Assembly: GCA_030762935.1 (NCBI GenBank)
Contig: CM060897.1
Span: forward strand, 108,590,176 to 108,654,175
Length of the DNA stretch: 64,000 nucleotides
Reading direction: 5' to 3'
Origin: Hymenopus coronatus
Taxonomy: Eukaryota > Arthropoda > Insecta > Mantodea > Hymenopodidae
Shown piece after piece: positions 36,501 to 50,600 of this stretch. Position numbers and translations under genes: made by a program. The notes beneath the pieces are model-generated. The model was not told where the DNA came from. It ran no database searches and saw nothing but the letters and a program-made list of their open reading frames with translations. The number at the start of each line of letters is the position of its first letter. Position 1 is the stretch's first letter.

Positions 36501-39500
36501 AGTGTATTCCTTTATTCCCATCTGCATACAAGGAACTAAGTAATAAGGTTATTTCTGCTAATGTTTATCATGATTAGCATGAAGTAGATAGAAGAAACAC
36601 ATATTAAAAAACAAAAGAAGAAGAGGTATGATGTTAAAGTTGTATAAAACTATGGCACAGCCCATTATATCCTATGTAGCCGAGACCTAGGCCATAGATA
36701 GGAATGATAAAAGAATAATTAAAAGAGCTGAAATTACATTTTTAAGATACATGGTTGGTTGTAAATTAAAAGAGTGAAACAATAAGATAAAAATTAAAAA
36801 TAATCAGTAAAATCAGGGAAATAGGACAATTTCTAGAATGCCAGAAAAAAGACTGAAAAGGCTTCCAGAAATGTTGAATGGAACACATCAGATTTTTCAA
36901 ATACTTTATTTAAATTGCACAGTAATTTTATTTGAATTATGAGTTCTGATTCAGTTTGTGACACATGGGATTGTCTAATATTCGGACTTGTTCAATCTAC
37001 TTATTTTTGAGAGTGAATTTTCTAAAGCAATTTTCTCTTTGTTGCAAACTGATGGGAAATTCTCAATAGGTCAGGCATGTATACCTCAAACGTGTGTAAT
37101 CTCAGAGTGGATCTTCACTGTCTATTGAGAGAAGCATATATTCTGCTGAAATGTTACTGACAGGAAGACAGAAGTAATTTATTGAACTTCTGGAGTTCTG
37201 CTGCAAAAGCATTTTTACTTACTCTAGCACATATATACAGTGTATACGTACACAATAGGCAGAGAAACTATTGTATTCTACAAACAATTTAATACTGAGA
37301 TGTTACCAGAAATGCACAATTTAGATTTCCCAAGTGAAAAGTGTGCATGCAAGTGTTCACCATAACTCAAAAATGAAAACCAAATTTGATATTTAAGTTT
37401 AGTATTCTCCAAGGATGTGACATGAAGATTTTCAGGAAAATCCCCCCGTCCTAAACAACTCTTTACATAAATCATTTTTTTAAATTTTTGATTTTCTTAA
37501 AATAGCACATGTTGAAGTTATTCACATGGCAAATAAAATGTAAATCCGAATATTTTAGAAATAACTCCTGCATTCCTCTTCATTCTGGATGCCTTTTGGA
37601 TAACTGGTAAAATGTAAAAGGTAGACAAAAAGGTTACTCACAAATAATGTAGATCTTGTTAAAAGGTACAATTTATGTTATATATGTTTTTTTTTTTTTT
37701 TTTCTTGTTTTTCTTTTTGCTTTGATGTTTTGTTAAACTAACCATTTCCAAAATATACCCTGTTGTTCAATTTTAAAATGCTTAAACTTTTCTCAAACAG
37801 GAAGTTCTCATCTGTTTCATATCTTTTGTTTTCCTCCTGGCCATGGAAAAATAACCAAATTTAAATGACTGTCTCTCTGGGCTTATGTATTTAAATGACT
37901 GTCTCTCTGGGCTTATGTATTTAAATGACTGTCTCTCTGGGCTAATGTATTGCACTATTTCCCTTCTGCTTATAAAGAAATAAGCAATAAGACCATTTAG
38001 ACCTTTGTCTATCTTGATTAGCATGATGTAGATAAAAGACTAATCTTTTGTAAGAGTAGTTTGTTTACAGAACAGATAGAAAAAGTCATGTGAATGGAAC
38101 ATTTGACTTTTATATGCAGTATTTTAACATTTCCACACATTTAGGTTAAAGTGACATTTTGTTAATTTCACTTGACTATAGCAAGATCATGTGCAATTCC
38201 CAGGAAGAAATTTATTCAGTTATTTCAATTCAGATTGAGAATATTTATATTTAAGAAAAAAAAAAATTAAGTATTTTTGCTTGTTTCATTAAATTTCTTC
38301 CTTGCAGCAGGAGATCTGATTTATAGAATGCATCCTAGAGTGAGTGTATTAAAAAGATATGGAATTTTGTTCACATATGACCAGATTAATAATGCAAACT
38401 ATATACAAGTCCTGGGCTCAAGGAATAAGGAGAATCTTGCATGAAATAGGAATGGGTAACTTATGAGAGAGAGATGTTAGTTAAGGTTTTTGGAAGGAAA
38501 TGAGGAAGAGAGTGGAGGACATAGAGATCCAAGAATTATTTCAAAATTTGAAAGGAAAGAAAAGTTTGATACTATATATACAATTTAAGTGGACTGGGGA
38601 AAGGTGAAGTATGTGGGTGTAGGATAGATTAGCAAGAGAAGGGTGAGCCTGGACTAGATTATATGCACATAGGCTAAGGGGAGGTGTTTGGATAGATGTT
38701 TTCTATGTGGAGAGGCAGATAATAACTTCTATTATATAATTGAATGTGAAGAAGCAAAGTTGTGGAGAGATCAGTTTATATTTAAAAAATGGGAGAATGT
38801 TAATAAAGAAGCACTAAAGTTGGGAAGTGAAAATACAAAAGGAGGGGGTGATAAAAAGGATAGTAGAATATATGGGGAGAGTAAGAAAAATAAAGAAGTA
38901 AGAATCTGTTATGGTTCACCATGCATAAATAACCATAGTGTTAAAATGCATGGTGGACTAAGGAATAAAATAGCAACTCATGAAAAATTGTAACATTTTT
39001 GTATAGCATTATGAAGAAATAAAACTTATAAATATATATGTGTCCCTAAGGGTTTTTGAAGACTAGTTAATCTGGAAGGCATTGCAGGGATAGGTTCTCA
39101 GGGAACAAAAGAGAAATGTGGAGACAACACTTTTCATCTGTCCAATTAGGAAGAGCACCTGTGCTCAAGGACACTGCACTTACATAGACCTGGAAGTTAT
39201 TTTTAATTCAGCTATTAAATGCAGTTACATTGTTCTGTAAATTGAAAAATTCAAAATTCTTTATTTTGAAATTAGAATGTAAAATTCTTGAGATATGCAG
39301 CAATTATTATTTTTCCTGATAATGAGAACTTACACATTTTAATCAACACTTTGCTGTTTTCTGGCAACACCTTTGTTCTCATTTGTTGAAGACAGATCTT
39401 AAAACATGTGCAATATTGTTATTCTCACATGCAGGTGACACAGCTTATTATTATTACGACAAATTTGGGATGATGCATATATTAAGGCAAACAGTGGGAT

Positions 39501-42500
39501 GAAAATCCATAAAAAGTGGTTTGAATCAATTTTCTCATGTTAAATCTGGCAAACAATAACAAATCTTTTCTCTTTAGAATCTAAAAAATCTCAAAGTTTC
39601 CATTCACATGACTTTCTCTACCTGATCTGCATAAAACTAATTTTAGGAATGATTATTCCTCTATCTACATAATGTTAGATATAACAGAATAATATATATG
39701 TTAACAGAAATTGTATTAAGTGTATGACATAAATGCTGTTTTAATGAAATCAATATGCTTTGTGTATCGGATTATCTGTTATACAAAAGTCATTCAAAAT
39801 GAAGAGGACTTCAGGAACTATTCCCAAGAAATCAAGATATAGGTACATTTTATTTGCCATCTTTAATATGCAGCATTTTAGTGAAAATTGTTAGCCATTT
39901 CTAGAAAATTTAAAAAAATGTTTCATGTAAAGAGTAATTTGGGTTGGGGGATTTTTCAGAAAATATTTGTATTGAATCCTTGGAAGATACTAGAAGTTTG
40001 GTATTCAACAGACTTTTTGTTTTGAATTATGCATGTCCACACGCATGCATGCATGCATGTACACACAGGTAATTCCACCAAAAAAAAAGTATATGGCATA
40101 AATTGTGTGTTTTAATAAGACCTACATTTTTTTTTTTTTTTTTCTTTTTTTTTTGTGTATTGTGATTTTGTCTGTCTCTACCACTTACACAAAAGTCATT
40201 CAGAATGAAGAGCTCTTCAGAGACTATTCCTAGAAAATTCAAGATATAGGTACATTCTATTTGTCATCTAATAGTTTTAATATACACCATTTTATCAAAA
40301 TCATTACAGCTATTTTTGAGAAAATCAAAATTTTCAAAAATTTTTCCATTTAAAGGGTAGTATTGGGATGGTGGGATTTTCTTGAAAATCAATGTGTCAC
40401 ATCCTAAGAAGATGCTGAACTAAGTTTAGACTTAACCAACTGTTTTTGAGTAGTGTTCACACAAGCACATACACACATTTTTCTAAAAATGCTTTTTGAT
40501 TCAAGGGACCCCAAAATGTTTATTTTCAGTAAAGCTTGGTATCAAATTTTTGGGTGGAATGCAATACCTTTTCTACCTATGTACTACATACTAAGTAGAG
40601 ATTGTAAAAATAACAGGAGGATTGAAACATTTAAACATACATTAATGGATATCTCTAAGTGGGTGATGCCACAAAAGTTATTAGAAATAAACTCTTGAGA
40701 TTTAAAGTTTTATATATATGTATGTATAATTTTTGTGATATGCTTTTTTCTATAAATGTTTTCTAATTATAGCAAATTATGCAAAATTTCTGTCAATTGA
40801 AGAAGACTTATTCTCCCAGAAAATGCAAGATACACATTTTATTTTACATGTAAATATCTTAAATATATGGCATTTTAATCAAAATTATTTTTAAGAGCCA
40901 CTTCTGAGAGAAAATAAAGTTTCAAAAAGGTTTATATGTGAACAGGTTGGGAGGATTTTCTTGAAAATCTTTGTGTCACATCTTTGGAAGATATTGAGCT
41001 TACATAGACAATTTGGTATTTATTGAAGTTTTCATTTTTGAGTTATACTGTTCACACACATACACAGATTTCATTCTAAAAATGCCATGGTTTTATTCAG
41101 GGGTCTAAAAACGTGTATTTCTGGTAATATCTCTGTTTCAGCATTTTGAGTTCTGTTGGAGAAAGTGAAACAAAATTGTTTAGCCACTTGATACAGATAG
41201 GATCAGACAACCTTATTTATAATATATCTCTTGGTTTCTTACAACATTAAAGCATTGGACTTTTAACGTTGTAAATCAACGATCTGTTACAAGAGTCACT
41301 CCAAAATTTTTGAGAATGGGTACAATAAAATATTAAAAATTAAGATTTGATCATTGCATCTTTTCAAAACATTCTCCACTGCATTCTGTATACCATCTCA
41401 TTCTTTCAATCCATTTTTCAAATGCTGAATAACATTCTTCTTTGGAGGGAGTGCAAATACAATCTCTGTAAGCAGCTACTGCAGCTTCAAGTGACTCAAA
41501 TCAATTTTTTTTATTTTGTTTAGGGGAATAGAAAAAAGTGCATGGGACTAGATCTGGACCATAGGGAGGATGGGAAAGATTTTGACTCCTACAGAAATTG
41601 GATTGTTTCTCTTGCAGTGTGGGCAGAGGCATTATGGTGCAACAAAATTTCATGCAAAGTCTTAAGATATTTTTTTCTCACTTTCAAAGAACACTTGTAG
41701 CAGACATTTGGTGGTGTACCATCTGGCAGTAAGTCTTTAGTCCCTAAAATGAATTGTCACAATATGGCTACATGCTGAGAAGAAGGAATTCCTTTTTTGT
41801 AGTTTAATGTGCTTTAACCTGGTTGTTCATATCAGATGATGAAATAAAATTGGTGAAATGATGCTCAAATGAGCTCGGGGTCGATGGAGCTTAAAGTTAC
41901 TTGACATTCATCTTATCAGGATAAGGGAAAACCCCGAAAAAATCCTTATCTGGATACCTCTCTACCTAAGGGAGATTCAAATTCACGACTTGTTGAATGT
42001 GAGGCAGATCATCTACCCAGGTGGGCCAGATTATCTTGCCAACATTTTTCATTTGCTTTGCTTTCGTTGGGGGATCTTCCCCTGGGAAGGCCCAGGCCGA
42101 TGTTGTTTAGTTTCTGGATTATACTGGTGAATCCAACCTTCGACACCTGTTACAAGGTTAAATATGATTTTGGATCTTCCTCCATTGAATTTTTCAATCA
42201 TTTTTGGACACCATTGCACACATGCTTGTTTTCGCTTATTTCTGAGGCGGTGAGCTCTGCAGTGACTGCAGAGCTTCCTGACAAGCTTTTCTTTCATTAT
42301 TGTTTACACTGCTGCTAATCCAATCTTTAGGGCTTCTTAAATCTGACCATATGTGCAACGAGGATCTTCCCACTATGTGCGCTCTGCTTTCACCACATTT
42401 TCATTGATTGTTGCTGTAGTCGGCCATACTGCTGGGCCTTCATCTCCAAGCGAATCCCTTCCTTTTCTAAACTCTGCATACCATTAATGATTGGTGGATT

Positions 42501-44527
42501 GCAAAGGGAAAAGATCCCCAAATGCTCAATGCAGTCTTTCTAAGCATTCACTCTCCCCTAAACCTACTTTAAAGTCATAGAAAATCATAGCATGGAAATG
42601 CTATCGCTTGAGATCTATCATAGTATATGGAGTAGCAGCACCTACCATAAGTACTGAGGATGTGCATTGTTGGAGCATGCCCGTATTTGCACATGTTGCC
42701 ATCTGACCTTCAATCTGAAGTTAGGAAAAGATGCTGTAGTTTATATAATTCATTGCTGTCCATTCATAAAGCTTTTGGAGTGACCATCGAAATGTTATAA
42801 AATAAAGTATTTGAAAAAAATTGCATGATGTATAATATAACATTTCTGGTTTCTCTCATAAAGGAGAGCTAATGTGATAATTTAAAGGTTTCTCTGTGCA
42901 GATCCTAGAAGCTGGGGCAATAATTTATTAGTAAGTATCTTGGGGGAAGTGTGTATGTTCACAGTTCAATGACAGCACATTAGATGATAAGATAAAATGT
43001 AAACATCAAAGCAGTATACAACAACAGTAATACTAATTATTAAACAGATTCAAGTTAAACGATTGTGAAATGACATAGAGCTTCAGTGCAGAACCTTGCC
43101 TATCACTTCCTGTTTTTCTTAAATTTAGCTGTGTTACTAATAGTTCCTTCAGAACTGTTTTGAGATCCAGTCATTTAACAAAGTAACATCTAAATAAAAG
43201 GCCTCATAAGGTTGCAAGCTTTCTGCTTGCAGGTACACTAAGGTTAATAGTATTTTCTAATTTCTTTGCTACATGTAGTTAGTAGGTGAAGTATTCCACC
43301 CAAAAATTTGATACCATAATTTCACTGGAAATGCACATTTTGAGACCCTGAATAAAAAACATTTTTAGTAAAGTATGTGGGTGGGTGTAGTGGGAGAGAA
43401 AGAATAACCGTTCAAAAATAAAACATCTGACGTGTTCCATTCACATGACTTTCTCTACATCCCTGTAAAAAAATATTATTAAAAAGCTTATGCTTCTATT
43501 TAATTCATGCTAATCGAAAAAGAATTTGCAGAAATAGTCTTATTACTTGCTTCCTTGTAAGTAGTAGTGAAATAAAAGAATACCATAAGTTAAACTGATA
43601 GTCAAATGCTGGTTATTATGTGGCTGAAGTTCCTTTGTTTGTGTGCACAGAAGTTGACAAATTCCTGTATGAGAAAAGCATACGTTTTTCAAGGAATATC
43701 TCAAAAACTATCAATTCCACGAAAAAATGTATGTAACATAAATTGTATGTTTTAACATGCTCTACATTTTTGTTTGTTTGTTTAGTTTTTTTTTTTTTGT
43801 GAGGCAAGGTTTTGTCCATCTCTTACGGTTTAGTAGTTATACAAAATTCTGTAAAATTCATCCAGAATAACATAGTCTTCAGCTGTTATTCCCAGAAAAT
43901 TCATGATATACATTTTGTCAGGTTAATATCTTTAATATACCATATTTTAATCAAAATCATTAGAGCCATTTTTGAGAAAATCAAAATTTTCGAAAAAAGT
44001 TCCAGTAAAGGGTAGTTGGGGGAGGGGGGTATTTTCTTGGAAATCTTTGTATTGCATCCATGGGAGAAACCAAACTTAAATACCAAGTTTGGTATTCAAT
44101 GGTCTTTTCGTTTTTGAGGTATGCTGTCCCCCCCCCCCCCCCCCCCCACACACGCGCACGCTAACGTACGCACAACTCCCCATGCACCCACGCTCACGCA
44201 CACACACACACACTCTCTCTCTCTCTATGTAAAAATGCTTTTTTTGAATTCAGGGGGACCCAAAACATGTATTTCCAGTGAAATCTCGGTATCAAATTTT
44301 TGGATGGATAGTACATGTGTGTGTGTGTCTGTGGGCAGCATAGCCCAAAAACGAAAAGACCGTTAAGTACCGAACTTGGTATGTAAGATTGGTATCTTCC
44401 AAGGATGCAACACAAAGATTTTCAAGAAAATCCCAACCACCCTTTACATGGAAACATTTTCAAAAATTTTGATTTTCTTAAAAATGGCTCTAACAATTTT
44501 GATTAAAATATCGTTTATTAAAGATAT

Positions 44528-44607
<80 letters not shown>

Positions 44608-47600
44608 GACAAATAAAAGGTATATCTTGAATTTTCTGGGAATAGCCTCTGAAGACTACTTTATTCTGGATCAATTTTATGGAATTTTGCATAACTGCTA
44701 AACCATTAGAGATGGACAGAAACTTACCACAGAGCACTTTAAAACACACAATTTATGTTAAATACATTTTTTTTCTGGAGTTGATAATTTTTGGATATAC
44801 CTTTTTTTTTGGTTAAAATTATTTGGAAAAACTTATACTGTTCTCATACAGGAATTTGTCAACTCGTGTCCATACAAGCAAAGGAACATCAGTCACATAG
44901 CAACCAGCTTTTGACTATCATTTTAACCTATGGTACTCCCTTATTTCTCTTCTGTTTATAAGGAAGCAAGTAATAAGACTATTTCTGCTAATTTTTTCTC
45001 AATTAGCATGAAGTAAATGGAAGCATAAGCTTTTTAACAACACTTTGTTGCAGAGAGTAGAGAAAATCTTGTGAATGGAACACATCAGATTTTTTTTTTT
45101 ATTTATGAAGTTAATCATTTTCAAGATATTCTTTGTTATTGGGTTTATTTTACCAATACTTATTCGAGTACTTTTATCAAATGGGAAGACTTTATTCACT
45201 TATTTTCATCCTGATCATGCAAAGAGAAGCAAATTTCAGTGTCATCATATAATGATCAGCTCTTGACATGTTTGACTATTGCTTAAGCCTAGTGTATTCA
45301 TTGTGCCTTTAGAGAAGTATCTAATAAAACCTTTTCTGCTAAAGTTTATCTTGATTAACATGAAATAGAAGAATAAACTTTTGCAAGAATAGGTTGTTGT
45401 AGAATAGCAGAGAGAGTAATGTGGATGCAACACAGATCTTTACATTTTCTAGATTATATGGTTCGTAGGTAGAGAAGGCATTGCACCCCACTCAAAAGTT
45501 TGATACCAAGATTTCACCAGAGATACATGTTTTATGGTTCCCTGTATCCAAAAAGTGCATTTTTAGGAAAAAATATGCGTATATCTTAACTTGGTATTTA
45601 ATTTAAGTATCTTCCAAGGATGTGTCACAAAGATTTTGAGGAAAATCCCCCACCTCAAACTACCCTTTATATGGAAAAAATTTGAAAGTTTTGATTTTCC
45701 AAAAAATGGCTAAAGATTTTGATTAAAATACTATATATTAAGAATATTGATATGACAATTAAAATGTATATCTTGAATTTTCTGGAAGTAGCCTCTGAAG
45801 GCCTCTTCATTCTAGATGACTTGCATAACTGGTAAACCATAACAAGTAGACAAAGAGTTATTACACAAAAATTGTTGGACTCAATAAAAAACACAGTTTA
45901 TGTAACATACAATTTTTTGTGGAATTAATCATGTGAGATATTCATTTTTCTGTGTTAAAATACTGAAACTTTTCGCATACAGGAATTTGTCAACTCCTGG
46001 TCATGCAAAAAAACAAATTTCAAACAACTGGCTTTTAAAATATTATCAGTCTAGTGTATTCCCTTATTTCTTTTCTACTTGCAAGGAAGCAAGTAATACG
46101 ACCAATTCTGCTAATCGATTAGCATGAAGTAGATAGAACATTAAACTTTTTAACAATAATTTGTTACGGAGATGTAGAGAAAGTCATGTGAAGGGACACA
46201 TTTTATTTGTTTCAACATGTTTGCATCTGGAACAAATTATGTTGTTAAAAGTTCCCATCTTGTAGAAGTGACTTTCAAAGGTGTCAGTAGGAAAACTGAG
46301 TTGATTTCTATTCTGCAAAGCTAGTACAGTCTTTATAGTTTATTTGGTCCCTCCATAGAGAAATATACCCTTGATGGATCTCCCAATACTCCTTTGATTT
46401 TGTGTGTAGCTTTATTGGGTGGTATGAATAAAAATGATACGCGTCTTATGAGACACTGCTTGTAGAAAACGTGAGACGCCGCTAGTCTTGAGACGCGTCT
46501 CGCTGATTTCGTATGAATAAAAATTTCATCTCCGAAGTGAGTCGCGCTACCTGCGTCTCACTTACGTGCCGCTATTATCTGTGTAAACAGGTCAACAATG
46601 TATTGTTGCATGAACGAAAAGGGTTTATTTCAGCACTTGTGAATGAATTTCTACGATTTATACTGTCAAAATGGAGAAGGAAACATATTTTAATCGTGTT
46701 TCGCGGAATAAAATCAAGTTGTCAGAAAATTATAACTTTGCAATGCCAGGTATAAACAATATCTAGGAAAAATGTTTGTCAGGGATTATAATCAAATAAA
46801 CAATGTAAAAAGCAGAATAAAACAAAAAACATGATGTTCCATTCACATGACTTGCTCTAGCTGTTCTACACACAAACCATTCTTTTATCTACATCATGCT
46901 AATCGATATAAACATTAGCAGGTCTTATTATTTACTTCTTTGTAAGTAGAAGAGAAATAAGGTAATATACTGGACTAAAGCACAGTCAAAACCTTTAAAA
47001 ACTGATCGTTATGTGAAACAGAAGTTCGGTTTGCTTTGCATGGCAAGCAACAAAACTAGAGAGACGAAACGAAGTAGGCTTCCTGTTTTAGAACAGTTAA
47101 CGTACTTAAAATTGAAACCAATAACAAGGAATATCTGGAAAACGGCCAACTTTAAAAGAAAAACGTATACGACATAAATTATGTATTTTAACGAGATTTA
47201 CATTTTTTGTGTAGTAAGTTTTTGTCTATCTCTTTGTGAGTTATGCAAAATTCATACATAATAATTCTGGAGGCTGTTCTCAGAAAACACATGTTATTTC
47301 TGATGCAAATGCCTTTAATATACAGTATTTTTAATCAAAATTGTTAGAGCCATTTTTGAGAAAAACAAAATTTTCACACACTTTTCCATGTAAACGGTAG
47401 TTTGGGGTGGGGGGATTTTCTTCGAAAACTCTGTTTCCCACCATTGAAAGATACAAATAAACACCAACTTTGGTATTTGCAATTTTTACTTTAATCTGTT
47501 TAATTTAATAATTAATAAAGAATAAATTCATTCCAATGAATACAAATTTCCTTTGAGCTCTTCTGCCTCCCCCCCCCCACATACCGAAATATTTCTATTT

Positions 47601-50600
47601 TTTTTAATCAGGATACCTCAAAACATATTACCGGTGAAATCTCGACAGCGAATTATTGGGTGGAATATAATACCTTCTCCACCTATTATGTACTTTATAT
47701 GTACATACATGCTAGCGAAAGTAAAAAGCAAATGCTTTACAAAGAACAACAAGTCTGTACACACGAAAGAATAGAAAAGAAGGTCCTTGAACTTGACAGG
47801 AGGAACAAATCCTCTGAAAACAGTAAAAGTTAAGAATAAAACATTAAAAGAATATTATTTTACATATCTATTATTTGTTTAGTTACTTTGTAATAGAAAT
47901 GCTTCTATAAAAAATTCCACTGTTACGGAGTGCAAAAACCTATTTTTGTAGAACATAACAAGTATCATATTTCATGTGCCATAAAAGGCAAAGATGACGA
48001 ACGTGAGCAGTTCTTTTATATGTATTAATTTGTAACTGTGTTGAAAATCAATAATTAAATAGCCCTCGTAATAGCTTAATTGAAATAACTAAAAAAGTTG
48101 TACTTATTAAAATACCTGTAGTTCCTGTTAAATATATTATTGTAATATTGCTTTAGTTATAAAAGCCTACTCGTGTAATCACTTTTTATTCTTGCTATTT
48201 GGGTCCTAATATACCTGCTTCCTCTCCATCGTCACCGTAATCAACATCATGTTGATGATCAACATTATAAGCTGATCTTCCTGCTATTACTCCTCTCCAC
48301 AGTCTTTTTTTTTTTTTTTTTTTTCTGTAGTTTAACGTCCTTTAACCTGGTTGGGCATATCGGACGATGAATGAAATTGGTGAAATGATGCTCAAATGAC
48401 CTCGGGATCCATAGAGATTAAAGTTACTCGACATTCGTCTTCTCAAGATAAGGGAAAACCCCCAAAAAACCTAATCCGGGTAACTCACCCTAAACGAGAT
48501 TCGAACTCACGACCTTTTGAGCTACCACCACCCTACCCAGGCGGGCTCCACAGTCTTGTAGCAAAAATCTTGTAAGCATGTTCCTGCAAATATTTATTAT
48601 GGAGAACCAAAAAATATACGAAGGTACTCTGTAGATAACGTTACTTCTTATTAAATTATTTTAAAACTTTTCCTGGCCAAAATATCTGTGTATTATAACA
48701 CGTTCCTTGGCGAGATACCTACATAGGGCGTTTATGATGTCCATAAACCCCATATTATTATTTCAGATATTTCTGCAGACATCAGAATTTTGCTCCTGAA
48801 TGGAACCATGCCACTTGTAAACAACACCTTTTTTGGTAATGATTTCGTCTACATGAAATTTCTGATTTTTATCTTTATGATCGGGTGTAATCTAAAGCTC
48901 CAATAATAGCATCACGGAATGTATTGCACCCTTGCGAAGTTGCAGCAAACTTTCCAAAAGGTTATGGATACTGAATGCAGAGAGGCCTCAGTATCTTCTG
49001 GATACAGATACACTGAATTCCTGGGTTTACTATCTGCGGTCGAATGGTCAGCATTCTAGTTTTTTACCCAAAGGTCCCGGATTCGATTTTCGGCTGTGGC
49101 AGGGAATTCTTTTTTAACTGCAACCATCTTCTATACCCACAGAGTCTCTAAGTATGCGTGTGTGAGTGTGTGTTTAATATAATGTGTGTACAACTAAAAA
49201 CGCCGTTAAGAACCTTATAGTTCAGCGAAAAATCACCTGTTTCTTCGGGAAGAAAATGTTGTACATGCCACTGCATATTTTGCTTTAATCTTGAAGTTCG
49301 TTATAATTTAGTTCTTCAGAATTCCTCCTGATTTAATAAAGCTTCCTTCTGCGCTCAAAAAACACCAAAACTGGTACCAAATCTGCACATAAGTTGTTAT
49401 AAGAAGCTGCGTCTCAAGTGTTGAGACACCTGCAGAGGTGACTTAAAAAATCATGAGACGCGTCTCAAGGACACCTCCATCTTGAGTAGTCGAGTTTTAT
49501 TCATACGAAAGTGAGACGCGTCTCAAAAATTGCAAGTTTTGAGACGCGTCTCATCTTTATTCTTACCACCCATTGAGAACAAAAAACACCTACTATTGAG
49601 TCTGTTCTTAGCATGTTTTGAGTAATAAAAATCTGATGTGTTCCATTCGCATGACTTTCTCTACATCTACTAAACAAATTATTGTTAAAAAGCATATATA
49701 ATAAATAAAATATATAATATATAAAAGAAAGTCGTGTTAGTTACACTATTTATAACTCAAGAACGGCTGAACCGATTTGGCTGAAAATCGGTGGGGAGGT
49801 AGCTTAGAACCAGGAGACGGACATAGGATACTTTTTATCCCGTTTCCGTGGGACGTGACATAAAACGTGGTATGAGAAAACGCAACAGTCAGAAAAACGC
49901 ATTGTTATCTATGGTGTTTGTTTCGAGTTTCTATTAGCTTATTGTGTCGATATTATCATTAACAATGCCGCAACCTAGACAATCGAATCTTTCCCGACAA
50001 AGCCGTAATGCAACTAGGATTCGAAACATTGCGAATGAAATTGCACGTGAAAAGCACCTATCTATCCAATTAAATTTTTAAACTCCTTGGATGTGCCTGG
50101 CTTACCACCGCACAATTTACGACTAAAGGTTGGCTCCGTAGTAATGCTTTGAAACATAAACCAACCAAAACTGTACAACGGAAGGCGTTTGGTGGTAAGG
50201 AAATTGATGAACAATGTGATTTACGGGACGATACTCAAAGGAAAATTTGAAGGTGAGGAAGTTCTCATTCCGAGGATCCCGATGATCCCAACCGATTTGC
50301 CGTTTGAGTTTAAACGACTTCAATCTCCGATCCGTCTTGCATTCGCCATGACCATTAACAATTCACAAGGCCAATCCTTGAAAATTTGTGGTCTGAATCT
50401 AGAAAATCCATGTTTTTCCCATGGTCAATTATATGTGGCATGTTCACGAGTTGGAAGACCATCTGCGTTATTTGTTCTTGCGCCTAATAATAAAACAAGA
50501 AATGTCGTCTATCACAAGATGCTTCACTGAAGAGTGCAACCCATGTACCAAAATACACGGTCAATAAATAATCATTAAAATAGTTGATTTTTTGTATTTA

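Larger units (their letters stand above)
35838..38125 (+). repeat. repeat B, two units in tandem
   Basis: Unit 1 runs from TAAAGAAGGTATTGCATTCC (about 35,850) to its tail at 36,595, is broken by a LINE fragment, and ends at about 36,900. Unit 2 runs from about 37,255 to 38,110 with the same landmarks in order. The second unit contains a 30-bp triplication (37,860-37,949) and an interruption by a T-rich tract near 37,687. Confidence 0.7.
41293..42785 (-). mobile_element. mariner transposon 4, interrupted by a SINE
   Basis: Ends GTCACTCCAAAATTTTTGAG (left) and the inverse of GGTCACTCCAAAAGCTTTAT (right, ending about 42,785) give imperfect TIRs. The 1.49-kb span minus the internal SINE of about 230 bp restores the normal mariner length of about 1.26 kb. 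Confidence 0.8.
46417..49571. mobile_element. 3.2-kb PIF/Harbinger-like element with GAGACGCGTCTC palindromes
   Basis: The left end GGGTGGTATGAATAAAAATG and the inverted right end GGGTGGTAAGAATAAAGATG are TIRs flanked by ATT on both sides (46,414-46,416 and 49,572-49,574). The subterminal 100 bp on each side carry the 12-bp palindrome GAGACGCGTCTC, at 46,493, 49,452, 49,512 and 49,540, plus decayed forms (ACGCGTCTTATGAGAC near 46,441). GGG-starting TIRs and a 3-bp duplication fit PIF/Harbinger, though that superfamily prefers TWA. I see no transposase; a short start, [20 protein letters not shown] at 46,672, is unassigned. Repeat B and two SINEs sit inside it. Confidence 0.6.

Noticed and set aside
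37860..37949. CRISPR-like array
   Set aside because: Three directly adjoining 30-bp copies without spacers in a eukaryotic intron are a simple tandem repeat.
44376..44609. Open frame ending in a long Ile-Tyr repeat
   Set aside because: It is a translation of the (AT)n microsatellite inside repeat B.
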